Source of the DNA: Parachlorella kessleri
Lineage: Eukaryota > Chlorophyta > Trebouxiophyceae > Chlorellales > Chlorellaceae
Reading direction: 5' to 3'
Assembly: GCA_001598975.1 (NCBI GenBank)
Contig: BBXU01000983.1
Coordinates: 51,864-115,863 of the forward strand
DNA: 64,000 bases
Below the pieces are notes generated by a model. That model saw only the letters and a program-made list of their open reading frames with translations, was not told the DNA's origin and ran no database searches. Of the stretch, positions 25,601-36,517 are shown piece by piece (positions within the stretch are counted from its first letter, which is position 1; every line of letters starts with the position of its first letter). The translations under genes were made by a program, and so were the position numbers.

Positions 25601-25966
25601 GCATGTGTAGATGTTGCCATGTGATGCTTAGCTGTAGGGCTCATCGTGTTGACGTAGTTACTATACAGGCCGGCTGCCAACCCAGCGTACGCACAGCAAG
25701 CGGCCTGGGGCTATCCACCTGCCCAACAGCCGCCTGCAGCTGGAGCCCAGCAGGCACAGCAGGCGCCACCAGTAGCAGGTCCTCCAGCAGGCCCAGCAGC
25801 TGTGGAGCCGGATGCAGTTGTGGTGGCGGGTGGGGGCTTCCAGCCAGGTGTTGGGAGGGCGCCAGTGCAGCAGGCAGAGTTCAGCGCTACCCCGCAGGCA
25901 AGGCGCACGCAGGCACCGCAGCAGTACCCGCAAGCGCCGCCGCCACTACCGCAGCAGCAGTGGTGA
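22677..25966 (+). CDS. Probable plastid protein with two PRC-barrel domains and a Pro/Gln-rich tail, 618 aa
   Basis: Seven exons: 22677-22974, 23190-23380, 23580-23672, 23995-24152, 24500-24812, 25007-25512, 25669-25966. The N-terminus is rich in Arg, Ser, Ala and Pro with few acids, like a plastid transit peptide; the second ATG at 22749 may be the real start (594 aa). PRC-barrel 1 (about 84-150) reads ELITRTSGRRLGCIDQMYV. PRC-barrel 2 (about 195-247) reads VRDYVFNPDNGAITTIVYD and GLPVIPKGLLTIYQL. A helical segment (about 247-351) and a disordered Pro/Gln/Ala tail (352-618) ending in QQQW follow. PRC-barrels occur in photosynthetic reaction-centre subunit H, RimM and cyanobacterial/plastid proteins of unknown role, so the exact function is open. 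Intron 1 keeps frame only with a GC donor at 22975. Confidence 0.87.
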
Positions 25967-27258
25967 TATATTAGCCCCGGCGTGCCAATTGCTATTGCCA
26001 TCAACTTTGTGTACGCCAAGTGCCAACCTCTGCCCTTCATAGCTGCTGCCAATTGTCTCCCTCGCACGGTTCTTTGTACGTACTGGCTCGATTACTTCTG
26101 CCATAGTTTCGGATGGCACAAGGTTTTTGGTTGCTTGACTAACTTGCTTCTCAGGTGGAACTATTGCCTGTTGTACTAACAGACTCACTCATAGTTGTGC
26201 ATACTGCCCTGGTTGCGTGTTCGCACGTCAACTTGCATCTTGGAAGCATCCGCACAGCCCCAGCTGGACCACCTGGCTTTTTGCCTCAGCGGGTGCCAAA
26301 CCGCAGCCTGTGGCACCGTCTCGAGCATCTGCGATTTCTGTAGCCCACAATGGTACGTCAAGATATGTCCGAAATGCAATACGTACTGGCCTCAGGTTTT
26401 ACAGGCATCATGAGCACATCGTGGAACGTGACAGTGGTCAAGCAAAGCCATCGCGCAAGGCTAGCTTTCCTTCTTCCGAACACTTGCACCCTCAACACCA
26501 GGTCTTAATCTGTCCATATTGACATCTGCCCTTTCTCCACCGCTCTTGTCCCGAACAGGGCCAGGGACGGCTGCGTCACCATTCTCCCTCCCAACGACGG
26601 CCTGCTCCTTCCCCAGCAACCTGCACAAACTCCTCACGTGAATACTCAAGAGGCTGGCCTGATGAAGGTTATATATGCACACCTCTGCTTGCGACAGGAC
26701 TTTCCAGGAGGCCTTGCAAGTGCCAGTTTTTGTCCTACCTGGTGAGCTGCGCCCTCCACCAGCGTAGCGTGGCCCACTCGTCTTTGAACCACTTCAGGTA
26801 GCCTCGCTGATGCATCCATGCAAGCAGAAATGGCAGCAGGAGGTGCAGCGGTACACACACTGGCCCCAAGCAGATAATCATTTTGTGGTTTAAGGGGGCA
26901 GAAGAAGAAGAATAAGAAGAAGGAGAAAACTCGACAAGGGGTGACTTCCTTCTATCAGTACAAAGATATGGGAAAGAGCTGTAGGCGTTGCCTGCTTGTT
27001 GCCGGGGGTGCTCTGGGAATCTGATGCCTGCACCGCTTTGCTTTCATCAGGCAAACCAGTACCGACATCCATTCCGCATGTTATGATCTTAATTTAGTTT
27101 TAACGTCGTCGACAAGGTCGACCATCTTGCGTGCCTTTACTTGTAATCTGGTCACTAGCGCAGTGATGGTCGGTCCTGCTTTTATTGCCAAGGTTTTGCA
27201 GGCCAGAGTCTTGCGGGTTCTGGGTACCTGCCCTGTCTGATCACATTGGGCGGGCGCA
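25967..27258. other. Intergenic region between two + strand genes
   Basis: Holds the 3' UTR of the PRC-barrel gene and the promoter of the kinase gene. A purine-rich GAAGAAGAAG-type tract is at about 26898-26932. No gene is supported. Confidence 0.6.
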
Positions 27259-30200
27259 ATGCCTCTCTTGCAGCGTGGGGAGCTGGTGGGCGAGGGGCAG
27301 CAGCAGGATAGGTATAAAGTGAGACGAAAGGTTGGCGAGGGCCAGTTTTCAGAAGTGTATGAGGTGGAGGACACCACCGGTGGGGGACTGGTGAGTAGCA
27401 GCCGGCGCGGTGCTTTATTTAGCACCGTTCCTGTTACCCAGGGTGAACAGCGAGGGTGTCCTAGCTGTTTGTGTATGCCTCTCCCCTCCTACATTGCCCC
27501 CTGCTTACCTTGCATGCCACGGCTGAAAACACCAAAGTCTTCGTTCCGCAGTATGCCCTCAAAATCGAGCGGAGCCCTGACGTGCGCACCGTGCGCCAGG
27601 AGTGTAAAACACTGCGGCGGCTGCAGCAGTGCGCACAGATATGCAAGGCGCGCGGCAGCGGCACGTATGGTGACAGATTCTACATGGTTCTGGATCTGCT
27701 GGGGAACAACCTGGTGGAGGCGCGGCGCAGCGTGCAGGGCAGCAGGCTGGACTTGTCCACAGCCAAGGTGTGTTGGGGGATAGTCATTGTTGTGCAGAGC
27801 ATCTCAACCAGGGTGAAGACATACAGGTGGCAAAGCGGCACTGCAGGAGCATGGAGAGTGCACGGACATAGTGCAGCAACAAGGTGCTGCCGGCCCTTTA
27901 GTCAGTGTTCAATAGTACGGAAGCACCAGCTAAGAGGGTGTGATGCAGCTCCTAGTTGTGAAGCCGTTCCCACAGTTTCTTTGAGCAAGGTGCAAGCAGG
28001 CTGGCACAGAGATAGGGTACTCCCCATATCAGGGCAACAGTGTGTAGGTTGAGTTGTGTGGCATTTGTGGTGATGCAGCATGTGGCGCTGAGCCTGCTGG
28101 TGCCCCTTGAGGCGATGCATCGGGAGGGGTTCATCCATCGGGATGTCAAGCCCGCCAACTATGCAATCTACCCACCCGGCGCGGCCAGCACTGAAGGTAC
28201 CGGACCTACCCATGTCTGCTGCACAGCTACGGTGGAGGGGTGCTGCTGCCCTTGTCGATCGTATGTTGGCTAGGCGGGTGGCATGTGCCAAGCAGGACTG
28301 GTAAGGCATGGCAGCTACGCATGGGCAACCCCCCAAGGGCCCTTACAACAGTTTCAGTTGGCGCAGCTGGCTAGGCAAGTCGTGTTTCTACCCTGCATGC
28401 TGAGGAATCGCGCTAAGGCGTGCACCCAAGCAGAGACAATGCCTGCTGGGCATATGCAAGCTTAGCCCCCATGTCTTGCATCAGGCCAGTGGACGCTGAT
28501 TGACTTTGGGCTGGCCCGACGGTATGTTGATGATGAGGGCAAGCTCCTGCCAGAGCGCACCGATGCCAGCTTTCGAGGCAGCAGCACATATGCCTCTGCC
28601 CAGGTGAGCGGGCCTCGACAAGCACTTGAGCGCTGGTGGGTTGTCCAAAGCGCTCAGTGCATGCATAGCCTGTGCTTGGTCCAGGGATGGGTATATGCGA
28701 CAACTGCTGGTCCTGAGTTGCAGTTCCTTATCGTCTTGTTGAGTCGCTTTACCAGCCCTTCTTGTGTTGCTTTATAAGAGCCTTGGGGCATGGCCTGCTG
28801 TGCTCGGTCGGATTTTTGACAGCTGTCTTCGTCTCTCCAGGTAATGGAGCACCGAGACCAGGGCCGGCGGGACGACCTGTGGAGCTGGCTATACGTTGTG
28901 GTGGAGCTCATCGCAGGTCTGCATCCCAAGGGGAAGAACTGTTATCTGACGCTGGGGAGTACGTTGGGGTCAGTGGTGTGAGCAGTATTAAGAAGCCTGT
29001 CAGTGTCAAGGCGGTAAGTGGTGTCAGCAGTACACGGAAGGCTTGGGAGCTCTCATGCCGGCTGGTTGTAAGGCGAGCGGGGTCACCCTCTATGTGCAGG
29101 CACCCTGCCTTGGCGCTTTGATGGGGAGGGTGGTGAGAAGCCCAACAGGGAGGCTGTGCTGCAGCTCAAGCAGAGCTGCATGGCCGCACCACGGCAGCTG
29201 GTGGGAACCACGCCCTGCCCACAGGTAAGGCCGCCTTCCCATGGTTGGCTGGCTGGCTGGCTGGCATTTGCGTGCCTCAACCGAAGAGCATGGTGAGGGT
29301 TTGAGGTCAATGTCCACAAATCCAACCGGGTGCAGAACAGGGCTTAGACTGTTGACGGTCGCCCTAGCTTTGCAACATCAGGACCCTAGGCGTCAGGGAG
29401 GTTGCATTTCTTGTGTTCCGAAGAGAGGTAGGCCTGATAGTATTATCGAAGATTGAAGTTCCTGCTTGTGTGTGCAGGCAATAGTGGAGCTGAGCAGTTA
29501 CTTGAGGGGGCTGCAGTTTGATGCAGAGCCCGACTACGATTGGGTTCGTTCCCTTGTTTCCCGGTGAGTCACAGTCGCCCCCTCTGCTGCTGAAAACCAT
29601 TTGAGGGTCCCCGACCAATTTGCTGACCTGCTACCAAGTCATGGGTGGAGCTGCCTGCTGAGGACGCTGTGCTGCGACCGTGCTGTGACCCAGTTGTGCG
29701 CAACAAAAGCCTCTAGCTGCGTGGTACAATCCAGGCTGGATGAGGAGCCCCTCAGTGGCGTCTCAGACGAAGCTCAGCCCATGGCTGTCGATCAAGCGCC
29801 TCGCCAGCAGGAGCAGCAGCAGCAGCAAAAAGAACAATACCAGCAGCAGCACCAACCTGGCGGCCCCTCCTGTGACTTACCTCTAGCTGGGCAGGGTAGT
29901 GGCGGCGAGCTGGGGGCGGGGGTAGCGGTCCCGGTGGCGGCATGGGGGGCCTCAGCCTTGCCTTCCCGGCCGGCGGAGTCGCCACCACCGCCCCTGCCGC
30001 TGCCGCCACCACCAGCCTTGGGGTCCCCGCTGCCGCTAATGTTGGACTTGGAGGGCATCCTGACCATGCCTGGCTGGTCAGGTGGTCAGGTGGGTTAGTA
30101 AAACCTTCCATGGAGGCCGGAAACCAGGGAACAACCCTTGGCTGAAAGGCGGAGCTTAGGAAGGAAGGAAGGACGGACGTCAGTTGCCAGCTGCGGGTTT

Positions 30201-32731
30201 TGAGCAGGGAGGAATTTGAGGCGGTAGGGGTGATGCTGTGCAGTGAGGGCTGTCAAGCCTGCTGGAGCTTGGCAGCGGGCCAGGGTTGCTTGTGCCCAAC
30301 ATGTGTGCTTGTGAGCGGAACTTCTCAGCGGTTGAGAGACCCCAAGTGGGCAGACGGCGGGGTTGCCACACCTGAACACACATGCAAGGGATTTGATAAC
30401 CAGCACATTACCAAGTCTGTGCGCAATACCTGCGGCTTGCTGACACTTCGCACTTGAAACTGCTCCCCGGCCCTGGCTGGTTTGTAGAGCGATGCCGCGG
30501 CCTTGGGTTCCCAACAGGCAGCGGGCCAGCCGAACGGCACGCTCGAAGCTGTGCCGGCCCTGCAGTTGCAAGCAACAGTTGAGCAGCGCAGCCAGAAATT
30601 GCCAGGATTGGAACCAGCGCTGGGAAAGCAGGGGAGTGGCCTGACACTTTGCCTCCCGGCAGGCGCACCAGCAAACGAGCCTGAGCTGTCCTCAGGCGCA
30701 GCTGCAGCAGCCGATGATGGAGATGCGCCAGCACATGGTCTGGCACGGGCGATACGGGCCAGCGGCGCCGCAGAACCTGCTGCTGCGCCACATGAGGCCA
30801 TGCCAGCCCAACAGCAGCAGCAGCCTCTTGAGAAGGCACGACTGCCAGAAGGCGGAGGGGTGCCCTCCATGCCTCGCCGCCGCGGGATGCAAGAAGCCCA
30901 GCAGCAGGCAGGGCAGGCGGGGCTAAGAGCCACCGACGAGGCAGGCGTGGGAGGAAGGGAAGCTAGGAGAGCACCTCAGCTGGAACAGCACCCGCAGCAG
31001 GAGCGACCACGGGAGGGACTGAGCAAGCCCCCCAGGAGCCGGCCTAGCTCTGCGGCAGCTGCTGGAAGTAGTGCCGCCGCTCGAGCCGCGCCAGAAAAGA
31101 CTGGCGGCAAGGGCCATGCTGGGCATGCACCTAGCGGCATAAACGGCGCGGTGGCGCCCGCAGCACCGGCCGTGGCAGATGCAGCAGCTGGGACTGGCGG
31201 CGGAGGTGGCGTCAGCAAGCGCGGTGTTAAGGAGGGAACGGCTCAAGGCAGCCAGCCAGACAAAGGCAAGCGTACCGACAGGATCGTTGCGGGCAGTGGC
31301 AGCAGGGCGAGCGGCGGTGCGGCTGATGGTAGTGGTAGGGACGGCCGGCAGGGGCGCGGCCAGTCGGGCGAGAGGTTGAAGGACACCAGGCCACCCTCCT
31401 CCTCCCAGCAACAGCAGCAGCGGCCGCAGCCTCGGCACCGAGGCAGCAGCCGCAGCCGTAGCCGTAGCCGATCGCCTCGCAGCCCTTCATTGTCGCCCTC
31501 CAGGTCACGCTCGGAGAGCTACCACCGCCAGCAGCAGCACCAGCGCAAGCGGCGGCGCAGCTACAGCCGCTCCCCTTCCAGCTCACGCAGTCGCAGCCGG
31601 AGTCGGTCACATAGCAGGCGGCGCAGCGACAGGAGTCGAGACAGGGACCGGGATAGAGACATGGACCGCAGCCGGTCCAGGGACCGGGACAGGGACAGCA
31701 GAGATAGAAGCCGGTCAAGAGAGCGCGAGAGGGACAGGCGTGAGCGGCGGGACCGGCGGGGCAACAGGAGCCGTAGCCGCTCTAGGACACGCTACCGCAG
31801 CAGGTAGGCGTTTGGACACATTGCCCCTGGGTACTAGCGCAAGGAGTGGACGCACGCTGGTGTGGGTGCGATGGCGACCCCGCCCACATTGTTGGCTAGG
31901 CGTCAGGCTTGCTTTCCCACACGCATTCGGCTGCTGGCACCGTTGGCGTGCCCAACTTGAGGCGCTTTTGCTTGGCGGGCCAATTTAGCCGCATGCATGC
32001 TGTCTGCCTGGACTGTAAGCGAAGCAGGGGATCGCTGGTGTATGAAGCGCCATGAGAGGTAGAGGCTACCCCCGGTCTTGGTGCACGATGCTTCCTATGA
32101 GACTCTGCCACAGGTCGAGAGAACGCCCCGAGGCAGCAATCAAGGGCCGGCCACAAGACACATCAGCCCATCTGAACGACCCCATTGTCAAGCGCTACCG
32201 GGAAATGCTGGACTATGTGTTTGCCTTGAAGCAGGTACGCAGGGCACTTCAAGCTGTGAAGGGTCATGCTTTGTAAGCATCCAGCAGGCGGCCGTGGGTG
32301 GCTGGATTCCCTGAAAATGATTACACTGCGCTTGCCAAAATCTTGCTTGCTAAGCTGTTGCTCCATCGCCCCGCTGCCACCAATTCCTAACAGTTAGTCT
32401 TCCACCGCCCTGCTCGGGTTGGCGATGGCTGCAGACATTGCCGAACTGTGAGCCAAGGAGTGCTTGGGGTGCATGCAAGGCGAAGTGCAAGGAGGTGTGC
32501 ATGTGCCTGTTGCAGGGCGGCATCTCTCCTGCGGGCGAGAAGGCCTGCCGACAGCTGCGGGCGCTGGCGCCAGCTGAGGCGCTGGGTGCGATATGCTGGG
32601 TGCTCGACGATGTGGGCAGCCAGGCCACCGCCAAGCAGTCCCAGCTGGCGGCACAGCTGCTGGAAGATGTGTCAGCCTTCGCGGCAGGCCTGGCCAGGAA
32701 GTGCGTAGAGCTGCAGGAGGCCCGGCCATGA
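27259..32731 (+). CDS. CK1/TTBK-like protein kinase fused to an RS (Arg-Ser) domain, 959 aa
   Basis: Eleven in-phase exons: 27259-27390, 27552-27767, 28079-28196, 28485-28603, 28841-28916, 29100-29224, 29478-29563, 29735-30089, 30488-31803, 32114-32234, 32516-32731. The kinase domain (about 19-285) has the glycine loop VGEGQFSEVYEV, YALKIE (K48), IHRDVKPANYAI (D138), LIDFGLARRYVD (D162) and the CK1/TTBK signature FRGSSTYASAQ with RRDDLWSWLYVVVEL, so it looks active. A Gln/Pro/Ala-rich linker follows, then from about residue 724 a dense RS domain (SRSRSRSRSPRS, then RDRDRDRD alternation). A roughly 110-residue helical C-terminus follows (LNDPIVKRYREMLDYV). RS domains mark nuclear-speckle and splicing proteins; CK1/TTBK kinases normally lack one. 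A role in splicing-factor phosphorylation is inference. The start may lie upstream, because an acceptor-like CAG sits just after this ATG. Confidence 0.87.
29247..29265 (+). repeat. (GGCT)n microsatellite in a kinase intron
   Basis: Nearly five uninterrupted GGCT units lie inside the intron 29225-29477. Confidence 0.9.
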
Positions 32732-33188
32732 ATGGTGGGCAGGTAGGGGCTCTGGCAGCACACAGCAGAGCGTGACAGCCATGTTGGAGTGCATTTCTCG
32801 TCTCCTGGATGCGTTCCGAGAAGTCTATGGGAGTGCTTCTAGGTAAGGCAGGCAGCTGAAAACAATTTTGAGTGGCATTTTAACGCACCTACAAGCGCAG
32901 GGCCAGGCTGACTCAGCGCCTGGTATGGAGGGATGCCCTGTCCTTCTGCCTGACTTATTCACATAGAGAGAGTTGCAGGAAACACTCCAACGGTTACAGG
33001 TCCAAGGTACACACTACAAGACGCGATTGTGCTCGATTAATTGTTAGCATGGACCACATATAAAACGAACCCATATATGCTAAATTAGCTGTTAGCATGG
33101 ACCACATATAAAACGAACCCGTACCTACGACTTCCAGCATTGAAAACATATGGAGTCATAAAATGAAGCAACAACAAATAGCAGGATA
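32732..33188. other. Convergent intergenic region with a duplicated 30-bp element
   Basis: Lies between the stop of the kinase (+) and the stop of the small TM protein (-). It contains a possible extra kinase exon at 32772-32842 and the direct repeat listed separately. Confidence 0.6.
33043..33120 (+). repeat. Two identical 30-bp direct repeats, 48-bp period
   Basis: The same 30 nt, starting GTTAGCATGG and ending AACGAACCC, occur at 33043-33072 and 33091-33120. Each contains CATATAAAA, a TATA-like core. The preceding bases are also similar (TTAATT versus TTAGCT), so the unit may be about 36 bp. Confidence 0.95.
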
Positions 33189-33596
33189 TCACTGGGGCCC
33201 GGCCTTGCTGGGGCAGCCCTTCTCGCTGCAAGTCTGTGGGTCATACAGGCCCCCACACTCCTCACACAGCCCCAACTGCCGCCGCTGCGCCCTAGCGACG
33301 AATTTGTCTAGTGTAGAAGAAGACAAATAGAGTCCTAGAAGGAGGAAGCCGAAGACAAGGCCCACAGACTGATCAAGAGTCCAGGCAGGACTCTCATCTA
33401 CCGCCACGGCTAAGAGGTAGCTCAGCTGGGCTGCATGCGGTCGTGGTAGCAAGTTTGGTTGCCTCTTACTACGGCATGGGAGCGGTAACCTCCAGTTCAG
33501 CTGATGCTGCAGCTGGTGTTGTCGGAGCTGCTGCCCAAGCTGGGATGATAGCGTTGGGCTCCGGCTGCAGTTGAGGCAGGAAGGTGCAGGAGGCAT
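33189..33596 (-). CDS. Small one-TM Cys-rich probable plastid membrane protein, 135 aa
   Basis: A single-exon gene. The first ATG of the frame (33596-33594) is taken as the start. An N-terminus rich in Arg, Ser, Gln and Leu without acids suggests a plastid transit peptide. One membrane segment follows (SVGLVFGFLLLGLYL, about residues 77-91), then LDKFVARAQRRQLGL and a C-terminal Cys cluster, CEECGGLYDPQTCSEKGC, with spacing C-x2-C-x8-C-x4-C that could bind zinc or a metal centre. The clean TM + QRRQLGLCEECGG + Cys layout looks conserved, but I cannot name the family. It is divergent from the cis-prenyltransferase gene with 173 bp between start codons. Confidence 0.8.
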   Translation of the reverse strand: MPPAPSCLNCSRSPTLSSQLGQQLRQHQLQHQLNWRLPLPCRSKRQPNLLPRPHAAQLSYLLAVAVDESPAWTLDQSVGLVFGFLLLGLYLSSSTLDKFVARAQRRQLGLCEECGGLYDPQTCSEKGCPSKAGPQ

Positions 33597-33769
33597 CTTA
33601 ATCGACTCTCGGGCTCTCCAAATTCTGCAGAGTTTAGTGATGTGGTATCCATGCTGTGCATCCCCAAAACCGTGTGCCACGCTGGCAGCGGGTGGGAGGG
33701 AATCCTTCGATAACCGTGCATGCCCGGCGATCGGCCTCCTCAGGCTGTTTGTCTTTGGCTACTAGCGTC
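33597..33769. promoter_or_regulatory. Bidirectional promoter, 173 bp
   Basis: The only space between the divergent start codons of the small TM protein (-) and the cis-prenyltransferase (+). It must contain both core promoters and 5' UTRs. No clear TATA box is seen. Confidence 0.55.
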
Positions 33770-35850
33770 ATGAAGAGCCTACCTGTCTCACATGTTGTGC
33801 CAAGGGTGCCAGCTTGGCCCTGGCTAAGTCACGCCAGGCGTCCTTGCACCGGTGGAGTAGGTAGACCTGACAAGGTTCGAGTTATAAGCCCGAACAAGCT
33901 GCAGTTCTCTCCTCCTCCCTCCGATGACGACCTCAGCACAGCACTGGAAGAGGATGGGGCCACCCAGGAAGTGGCCGTCCCCAGCTCTCTTGACGTTAAC
34001 CCAGACCAGCTTCCCAAGCATGTGGCGGTAGGTCACTTGTGTGAAGCGCAGCTGAGGGAGTGGCTGGGGCTGTCGGGCACCCCCACCCCCCTTCAACCAC
34101 TAGCCACCCGGCCCTACCGGCAGCACGCGCCTGCCCCTCCTTTCTGTTCTTGCCTTAACGTTTGGCTTTAAGGCAAGGCAGCCTTCTGTTACATGGGAGT
34201 GTAGACCTTGGCCCAGAGAAGCCCTGAATCGACGTTGGGGGAGGAGACGTCACTCCTCCCAGTTACCCACAAGGCTGGTTTCTGCTGCTTTTCCGCAGAT
34301 AGTCATGGATGGAAACGTACGGTGGGCTCAGCAGAGAGGCTTGGCGGCAGTGAGCGGGCACCAGGCGGGGGTGCAGTCCCTGCGTGCAGCTGTGACCTGC
34401 TGCAAGCAGTGGGGGATACCGTGCCTCACTGTGAGTTGCCAGGGCCGTGGCCTTTGAAACAGGGCCGTGGCTGAAATATTGCGCTTGCACCCCGCCGGTT
34501 TTCTGTGGTGGCTGGTATTCTGGCACCCTCATGCACTGTATAGTTGTCTCGATTGCAAAGCTAGCAGGCAGAAGTTTGCAGCCCTGGCCCGCTGTGAAGG
34601 CAGGCACACTTAGTCCCCACACGGCTGTAGTCACCCCTGTGCCAGGTCCAGCTTTGGATCGCCGTGCCTTTGACTTATGACTGCACATAGAAGTACACGT
34701 AACTTGTATGTACCATGTCATACATACCATGTACATGGGATACTCCATGCAGGTCTTTGCGTTCAGTGCTGAGAACTGGCAGCGGGAGGAGGCGGAGGTG
34801 TCCTTCCTGCTGGCTCTCATAGAGCGGGTGCTGCAGCGAGAGCTGCCAGCGCTTGTGGGCCAGGGCGTGCGCATGCGCTTCATCGGGGAGGTGGGGCTGC
34901 TGCCGCGGTCGCTGCAGGCGGCGTGCCGGGCAGCTGAGCTGGCGACGGGCGACAACTGCGATGTGTGAGTTTCCAGTGTGGGTGGGTGCCGGGCAGCCTT
35001 GCTTGGAGTGCTGTGGCTTGGAGGGGGGCCCAGTTGTGGAGTTGGCGGGCTCCGTGTAGGTCAGGCTTCCTTGCCGTTCTTGAGTTCTTGGAACTTGACG
35101 GGATTGTGCATGGCACCTTTGTTGAGGTGTTTTGGCGTTGCCGTCAGTCCTGGCTTGCAACACCCCTTGCAGACAACCGCACCCACAGGTTGAGCGCGGT
35201 GTGCAGTAGTCGGCTCCCTGTATGGCGTTATCAGTACCTTGCATATTGACTGCATGGCTTTGCTCCACGGGTGTCCTGCAGGCACCTCACCGTTGCGCTG
35301 AGCTACAGCAGCCGGCAGGACATCTGTACAGCGGTCCAGGACATAGCCCACCTGATCGCTCAAGGGGAGATCAAGCCCTGCGAGGTGGGTGGTCAGGGGT
35401 GGGGGGGTTCAGGGGTGGGATGCGGCAGTGGGCCAGGGTGTACTCCTAGCAAGGCCGACAAGCAGCCAGACGGGGTGCCAAAGGCAGCTCTGACATGAGT
35501 ATTGGGCATGTTGCGACTGCAGCCAGAGCTCAAGGACCGGCCTGGGCAGCCTCTCGTAGTACCCTGGTGCCATCCAGCCGTTCGTGCCATGCCCTGTCCT
35601 GATGCAGGTCACCCCCTCGCTCATCGCCTCCCACCTGTCCACGCGGCAGCTGCCGACCGCCCTCCAAGAGCCGGACCTGGTCATCCGCACCAGCGGCGAG
35701 CAGCGCCTGTCAAACTTCCTGCTGTGGGAGTCTGCCTACTCGGAGCTCTACTTTGCCCCAGTGTGCTGGCCAGACTTTGGGGAGCAGCAGTTTGCGGCAG
35801 CCGTGATGGACTTTGCTGCCCGGGAGCGCCGTTTTGGCAGGCGGCACTGA
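33770..35850 (+). CDS. cis-Prenyltransferase (undecaprenyl/polyprenyl diphosphate synthase family), 315 aa
   Basis: Five in-phase exons: 33770-34027, 34299-34430, 34753-34964, 35282-35384, 35608-35850. It condenses isopentenyl diphosphate units in cis onto an allylic diphosphate to make long polyprenyl diphosphates. Family regions appear in order: [15 protein letters not shown] (D90, the catalytic Asp), [50 protein letters not shown], and [18 protein letters not shown] with [12 protein letters not shown] and RERRFG at the end. The catalytic length matches the usual 250 or so residues, after an 85-residue N-terminus whose first 40 residues look like a plastid transit peptide. The glycine usual after DGN in bacteria is Val here; plant enzymes also vary at this site. 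It looks functional. Confidence 0.95.
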
Positions 35851-36517
35851 GGGTTGGCATCCACAATACAGGCTGCTTGCCCAGTTCAGGGCCTTGTGCT
35901 GGGCTGCTGCTGGAGTCACTGCGGAAGCTTAAGAGAGAGGCCTTGTGAGACAAAGGAATGTAACCTAATCTTTTCTCGAATGCCGTTATTGCCGCCTGGT
36001 TGGCGCCAGGTGGGAGGTTGCATGGCTTCTACGTGGGTGCTTGCCCATTTACCTCTGCTTGTGGAAGTAATGCTCGATAAAGTTGCTGCCAACAGATGCC
36101 TTGTGCCTCTTCTGTACATTAAGTGTGCACTGGTTAGGCCGCATGCTCGTGCAAAATGCTGGGCCAGTCGGCAAGTGAACATTAAACTGAACACTCTTGC
36201 TCAGAATTGAGCCTCCTTAGCTACATGGGGTTTTGATACTCCATTAGGAATTGCAATGTGTTTTTCCGTCTACTGAACACTAGTGCTTGACATGTCCTAG
36301 TACCAGTTCTTGAATCCTTTGCAAGCAGGAATCTCTGGGTAAACATAAAGAATGGGTAAGCAAGACATATGGGCTAAGAAGAACAGAGGTATAATGAGTT
36401 GCGATACTGAAGGCACCAGAGTGCATCGCTTTTCGGCTGTCAGTGCGTAGCTGCGTCAGTAGCAACATATAAGGAAGTCCTAGGTTAAGTCGCCGACTCT
36501 GCGGCTTGCTGCTAGCG
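35851..36517. other. Convergent intergenic region
   Basis: 3' UTRs of the cis-prenyltransferase (+) and the TOG-array gene (-). No coding exon is supported. Confidence 0.65.
35959..35963 (+). terminator. Candidate polyadenylation signal (TGTAA) of the cis-prenyltransferase
   Basis: TGTAA lies about 110 nt after the stop codon, a normal position for a chlorophyte poly(A) signal. Confidence 0.5.
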
